Shown one piece after another: positions 60,177 through 64,000 of a stretch of 64,000 bases of DNA; position 1 is the stretch's first letter, and the number at the start of each line of letters is the position of its first letter. Under the pieces are notes generated by a model. It searched no databases. It was not told the DNA's origin and saw only the letters and a list, made by a program, of their open reading frames with translations. The DNA is taken from the NCBI RefSeq assembly GCF_000717055.1, contig NZ_JNXI01000015.1, positions 62,001 to 126,000 of the forward strand, read 5' to 3'. The position numbers and the translations under genes are program-made. This DNA comes from Streptomyces iakyrus (GTDB lineage: Bacteria; Actinomycetota; Actinomycetes; Streptomycetales; Streptomycetaceae).

Positions 60177-61043
60177 ATGCAGGGCACGATCGACGGATTC
60201 AGCTATGGCCTGGTCACACCCCTCGTGGCCTACTTCATGGCCTGCCTCGGCGGCGCTCTGGGTTTGCGCTGCACGACCAGATCGATGCTCGTCTCCCACT
60301 CCTGGCGCCCCGGCTGGCTCGCGCTCGGCTCCGCCGCCATCGGCTCCGGCATATGGACCATGCACTTCGTCGCGATGATGGGATTCACGGTCCGCGGGAC
60401 CCCGATCCACTACGACAAGGCGATGACCTTCGCGAGCCTGGCCGTCGCGATCATCATGGTGGGGGTCGGGATCTTCATCGTCGGCTACAAGGGAGCACGC
60501 GGTACGGCCCTGTTCACCGGCGGCACCATCACGGGTCTCGGCATCGCGTCGATGCACTACCTCGGCATGGCCAGCATGAGCCTCGACGGAAAGCTGGAGT
60601 ACAACACCGTCACCGTCGGCATCTCCGTCGCCATCGCCATGGGCGCGGCCACCGCCGCCCTGTGGGCCGCCGGCCAGGTCAGGGGCTTCCTGTGGAGCGT
60701 GGGTGCCAGCCTCGTCATGGGCCTCGCCGTCAGCGGCATGCACTACACCGGCATGGCCGCCCTCAGCGTCCATCTGCACGGCACGGCCGAACCCGCTACG
60801 GGAGAGTCGCCCGCGGCCCTGCTCGCGCCCATGCTGATCGGCCCGCTCGCCTTCCTGCTCCTCGCCGGTGTCGTGGTGATGTTCGACCCGCTGATGGTCA
60901 TGGGGAAACCCACCGTCGCCCCCGTCGAGCAGAAGCCCGGCATCCCCGCGCACACCCACGTCCGCCACTCCGCACACCGCCTGCGGTTCCGCCCCCGCCG
61001 CACCGTGGAGCACCGGGGGTCCCGCACCCCGCAGAACCGCTGA
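60177..61043 (+). CDS. MHYT-domain membrane protein
   Basis: A 288-residue integral membrane protein from ATG 60177 behind GGAAGGG. Seven or so membrane helices carry the MHYT-type motifs [20 protein letters not shown] and [14 protein letters not shown] domains are proposed to bind copper and to sense O2, CO or NO; in other bacteria they are fused to cyclic-di-GMP domains. Here there is no output domain, only a basic His/Arg-rich tail. It is 41 nt upstream of uvrB. Confidence 0.93.
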   Translation: MQGTIDGFSYGLVTPLVAYFMACLGGALGLRCTTRSMLVSHSWRPGWLALGSAAIGSGIWTMHFVAMMGFTVRGTPIHYDKAMTFASLAVAIIMVGVGIFIVGYKGARGTALFTGGTITGLGIASMHYLGMASMSLDGKLEYNTVTVGISVAIAMGAATAALWAAGQVRGFLWSVGASLVMGLAVSGMHYTGMAALSVHLHGTAEPATGESPAALLAPMLIGPLAFLLLAGVVVMFDPLMVMGKPTVAPVEQKPGIPAHTHVRHSAHRLRFRPRRTVEHRGSRTPQNR

Positions 61044-61083
61044 TCAGAGCCCGTTGTCAGTGCGGGGTCGTACGGTGGATCCC

Positions 61084-63234
61084 ATGCGGCCCGTTTCAAA
61101 GATCGAACGCACGGTGGCGCCCTTCGAGGTCGTCAGCCCCTACCAGCCGAACGGCGACCAGCCGACGGCCATCGCCGACCTCGCCCGGCGCATCCAGGCA
61201 GGCGAGAAGGACGTCGTGCTGCTCGGCGCGACCGGCACCGGCAAGTCCGCCACCACCGCGTGGATGATCGAGAAGCTCCAGCGCCCCACGCTCGTGATGG
61301 CGCCGAACAAGACGCTGGCCGCCCAGCTGGCGAACGAGTTCCGCGAGCTGCTCCCGAACAACGCCGTCGAGTACTTCGTCTCGTACTACGACTACTACCA
61401 GCCCGAAGCGTACGTCCCGCAGTCGGACACCTACATCGAGAAGGACTCCTCGATCAACGAGGAGGTCGAGCGCCTGCGCCACTCCGCGACCAACTCGCTG
61501 CTCACCCGCCGCGACGTCGTCGTGGTCGCCTCCGTCTCCTGCATCTACGGTCTCGGCACCCCGCAGGAGTACGTGGACCGCATGGTCCCCCTCAAGGTCG
61601 GCGAGGAGATCGACCGCGACGAACTGCTGCGCCGCTTCGTGGACATCCAGTACACCCGCAACGACATGGCCTTCACCCGCGGCACCTTCCGCGTCCGCGG
61701 CGACACCATCGAGATCTTCCCGGTCTACGAGGAGCTGGCCGTCCGCATCGAGATGTTCGGCGACGAGATCGAGGCGCTGTCCACTCTGCACCCGCTCACC
61801 GGCGAGATCATCAGCGACGACGAGCACCTCTACGTCTTCCCGGCCTCCCACTACGTCGCCGGCCCCGAGCGCCTGGAGCGGGCCGTCAACGACATCGAGA
61901 AGGAGCTGGCCGAGCGCCTGACGGAGCTGGAGAAGCAGGGCAAGCTGCTGGAGGCCCAGCGCCTGCGCATGCGGACCACGTACGACATCGAGATGCTCCG
62001 CCAGATCGGCAGCTGCTCCGGCGTCGAGAACTACTCGATGCACTTCGACGGCCGCTCGCCCGGCTCCCCGCCCAACACCCTCCTGGACTACTTCCCGGAC
62101 GACTTCCTCCTCGTCATCGACGAGTCCCATGTCACGGTTCCGCAGATCGGCGCCATGTACGAGGGCGACGCCTCCCGCAAGCGCACCCTCGTCGACCACG
62201 GCTTCCGGCTGCCCTCCGCCCTGGACAACCGCCCCCTGAAGTGGGAGGAGTTCCAGGAGCGCATCGGCCAGACCGTCTATCTGTCGGCCACCCCGGGCAA
62301 CTACGAGATGTCCCGCTCGGACGGCTTCGTCGAGCAGATCATCCGCCCCACCGGCCTCGTCGACCCGGAGGTCGTCGTCAAGCCCACCGAGGGCCAGATC
62401 GACGACCTGGTGCACGAGATCCGGCAGCGCACCGAGAAGGACGAGCGCGTCCTGGTCACCACGCTCACCAAGAAGATGGCCGAGGACCTCACGGACTACT
62501 TCCTGGAGCTGGGCATCCAGGTGCGCTACCTGCACAGCGACGTCGACACCCTGCGCCGCGTCGAACTGCTGCGTGAACTGCGCGCCGGCGAGTACGACGT
62601 CCTGGTCGGCATCAACCTCCTGCGCGAGGGCCTCGACCTGCCCGAGGTGTCCCTGGTGGCGATCCTGGACGCCGACAAGGAGGGCTTCCTGCGCTCCGGC
62701 ACGTCCCTGATCCAGACCATCGGCCGCGCCGCGCGCAACGTCTCCGGCCAGGTCCACATGTACGCCGACAAGATCACCCCGGCGATGGAGAAGGCCATCG
62801 AGGAGACCAACCGGCGCCGCGAGAAGCAGATCGCGTACAACACGGAGCGCGGCATCGACCCCCAGCCGCTCCGCAAGAAGATCAACGACATCGTCGCCCA
62901 GATCGCCCGCGAGGACATCGACACCGAGCAGCTGCTCGGCTCGGGCTACCGCAAGGCGAAGAAGGACGGCGGAGGCACCAAGGCGCCCGTGCCCTCCCTC
63001 GGCAAGGCGGCGGGGGCGGCCAAGGCCGCCAAGGGCAAGGGCAAGAGCAAGGCCGAGGAGACGGTGCCGACCGACCGCCCCGCGGCCGAACTGGCCGGGC
63101 AGATCGAGGAGCTCACCGCGCGGATGCGGGCGGCCGCCGCGGAGCTCCAGTTCGAGATCGCGGCCCGGCTGCGCGACGAGGTCTCCGAGATGAAGAAGGA
63201 ACTGCGCCAGATGAAGGAGGCGGGCCTGGCCTGA
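61084..63234 (+). CDS. uvrB: Excinuclease ABC subunit B
   Basis: A 716-residue helicase-like component of nucleotide excision repair. ATG 61084 gives the conserved start [20 protein letters not shown]. Walker A is [15 protein letters not shown]; the beta-hairpin [21 protein letters not shown] inserts into damaged [15 protein letters not shown] is motif II and [13 protein letters not shown] motif VI. The C-terminal UVR domain ([20 protein letters not shown]) binds UvrC. An Ala/Lys/Gly-rich linker precedes it. I saw no LexA box in the 40-bp upstream spacer. Confidence 0.97.
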   Translation: MRPVSKIERTVAPFEVVSPYQPNGDQPTAIADLARRIQAGEKDVVLLGATGTGKSATTAWMIEKLQRPTLVMAPNKTLAAQLANEFRELLPNNAVEYFVSYYDYYQPEAYVPQSDTYIEKDSSINEEVERLRHSATNSLLTRRDVVVVASVSCIYGLGTPQEYVDRMVPLKVGEEIDRDELLRRFVDIQYTRNDMAFTRGTFRVRGDTIEIFPVYEELAVRIEMFGDEIEALSTLHPLTGEIISDDEHLYVFPASHYVAGPERLERAVNDIEKELAERLTELEKQGKLLEAQRLRMRTTYDIEMLRQIGSCSGVENYSMHFDGRSPGSPPNTLLDYFPDDFLLVIDESHVTVPQIGAMYEGDASRKRTLVDHGFRLPSALDNRPLKWEEFQERIGQTVYLSATPGNYEMSRSDGFVEQIIRPTGLVDPEVVVKPTEGQIDDLVHEIRQRTEKDERVLVTTLTKKMAEDLTDYFLELGIQVRYLHSDVDTLRRVELLRELRAGEYDVLVGINLLREGLDLPEVSLVAILDADKEGFLRSGTSLIQTIGRAARNVSGQVHMYADKITPAMEKAIEETNRRREKQIAYNTERGIDPQPLRKKINDIVAQIAREDIDTEQLLGSGYRKAKKDGGGTKAPVPSLGKAAGAAKAAKGKGKSKAEETVPTDRPAAELAGQIEELTARMRAAAAELQFEIAARLRDEVSEMKKELRQMKEAGLA

Positions 63235-63373
63235 CAGCGTGCCGCGTACGCGCAGTGTTGCAAGACCGACACAAAGTGCGGAGCGGGGTACGTCGCTGTC
63301 AGTGCCCCTGCGTAGGGTTCTGGTCAACCGCGACTACGCGGCAACAGGGGACGTTCGAGAGGGGAATCAGCGC

Positions 63374-63952
63374 GTGACCGTCAACATGACCAAGGGTCAG
63401 GCCATCAGTCTGCAGAAGAACGACGGTGGCAGTCTGACCGCGGTTCGCATGGGTCTCGGCTGGCAGGCGGCTCCCCGGCGCGGCCTGTTCGGCTCGCGCA
63501 CGCGGGAGATCGACCTCGACGCCTCCGCCGTCCTGTTCGCGGACAAGCAGCCGGTCGACGTCGTCTTCTTCCGCCACCTGGTGAGCGACGACGGCTCGGT
63601 GCGCCACACCGGTGACAACCTCGTCGGCGGTGTCGGCCAGGGCGGTGACGACGAGGCGATCCTCGTCGACCTCGCGCGGGTCCCGGTTCACATCGACCAG
63701 ATCGTCTTCACCGTCAACTCCTTCACCGGCCAGACCTTCCAAGAGGTGCAGAACGCGTTCTGCCGCCTGGTCGACGAGACCAACGGCCAGGAGCTCGCCC
63801 GCTACACGCTCGCCGGCGGTGGCCAGTACACGGCCCAGATCATGGCCAAGGTCCACCGCACGGGCCAGGGCTGGACGATGACGGCCCTGGGCAACCCGGC
63901 CAACGGCCGTACGTTCCAGGACCTGATGCCGGCGATCCTGCCGGTGCTCTGA
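63374..63952 (+). CDS. TerD-family protein
   Basis: A 192-residue protein from GTG 63374 with GAGAGGGG upstream (ATG 63386 is an alternative). It shows TKGQAISLQKNDGG, IDLDASAVLFADKQPVDVVFF, HTGDNLVGGVGQGGDDEAI and FTVNSFTGQTFQEVQNAF, the Ca2+-binding TerD pattern. TerD proteins belong to tellurite-resistance and stress or differentiation systems; Streptomyces have many. Full length. Confidence 0.93.
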   Translation: MTVNMTKGQAISLQKNDGGSLTAVRMGLGWQAAPRRGLFGSRTREIDLDASAVLFADKQPVDVVFFRHLVSDDGSVRHTGDNLVGGVGQGGDDEAILVDLARVPVHIDQIVFTVNSFTGQTFQEVQNAFCRLVDETNGQELARYTLAGGGQYTAQIMAKVHRTGQGWTMTALGNPANGRTFQDLMPAILPVL

Positions 63953-63959
63953 GCGCACC

Positions 63960-63981
63960 CGGGCCCGGACCGGCGGGCCCG
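63960..63981 (+). terminator. Terminator of the TerD-family gene
   Basis: CGGGCCCG (63960-63967) and CGGGCCCG (63974-63981) pair perfectly (each is self-complementary), 8 nt after the stop, with a 6-nt loop. Confidence 0.65.
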
Positions 63982-64000
63982 GCCGGCAGTACCCGACTCC

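Overview
This window is a 64-kb piece of the core chromosome of a Streptomyces or close relative. The evidence is a very high G+C content with third-position bias, many GTG starts, purine-rich ribosome binding sites, a rare TTA (bldA-type) codon, and Streptomyces-typical families (DUF5753/DUF397 regulators, FUSC, DUF6343, expansin-like and MHYT proteins, N-extended LivM). The order liv - polA - rpsA - coaE - uvrB - terD resembles, from memory, the S. coelicolor segment running from the liv genes to uvrB. I saw no tRNA, rRNA, IS element, prophage or CRISPR array.

Left part (1-11 kb): livM/livH/livK (branched-chain amino acid uptake, minus strand, with a hairpin between livK and livH), a secreted trypsin-like protease, a PaaI-type thioesterase with a TetR-style palindrome upstream, an FdhF/YdeP-type molybdopterin oxidoreductase and polA. 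11-24 kb: a repeat-containing hypothetical protein, a DUF4184 membrane protein, a secreted lytic transglycosylase, a small membrane peptide with a DUF3068 protein, helicase hrpB, a methyltransferase, rpsA with a good promoter and structured leader, PAC2 protein, coaE and a TPR protein. 24-36 kb: acyltransferase-like, methyltransferase, DoxX, S4 RNA-binding protein, a coupled ArsR-MFS-uracil-DNA glycosylase operon, then a GntR regulator divergent from an NCS1 permease and racemase-like gene across a perfect palindrome, a beta-helix/RidA pair, a nucleotidyltransferase and an expansin-like protein.

36-50 kb: FUSC transporter-like protein, endonuclease/exonuclease/phosphatase, amidohydrolase, DUF899, a small ORF, an ABC exporter, and a signalling locus (RsbW-like ATPase with a 39-bp minisatellite, a coupled hypothetical, a perfect inverted repeat, XRE/DUF5753 regulator, DUF397 protein and the 3' remnant of a methyltransferase gene). 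This locus is my best candidate for an incompletely understood system. Then a MocR regulator divergent from an AhpD-like protein, and an orphan gltD. 50-64 kb: DUF1772, DUF2293, a P-loop-less uridine-kinase-like protein, CBS protein, corA, methyltransferase, psuG-psuK (pseudouridine breakdown), VOC protein, ogt, secreted glpQ with a PHO-box-like site, MHYT protein, uvrB and a TerD protein.

Tandem repeats are unusually common, both inside coding sequence (36, 39 and 15 bp units) and at gene ends (7, 11, 16, 33 and 53 bp units). They suggest frequent slippage or duplication in the spacers of this otherwise conservative region.
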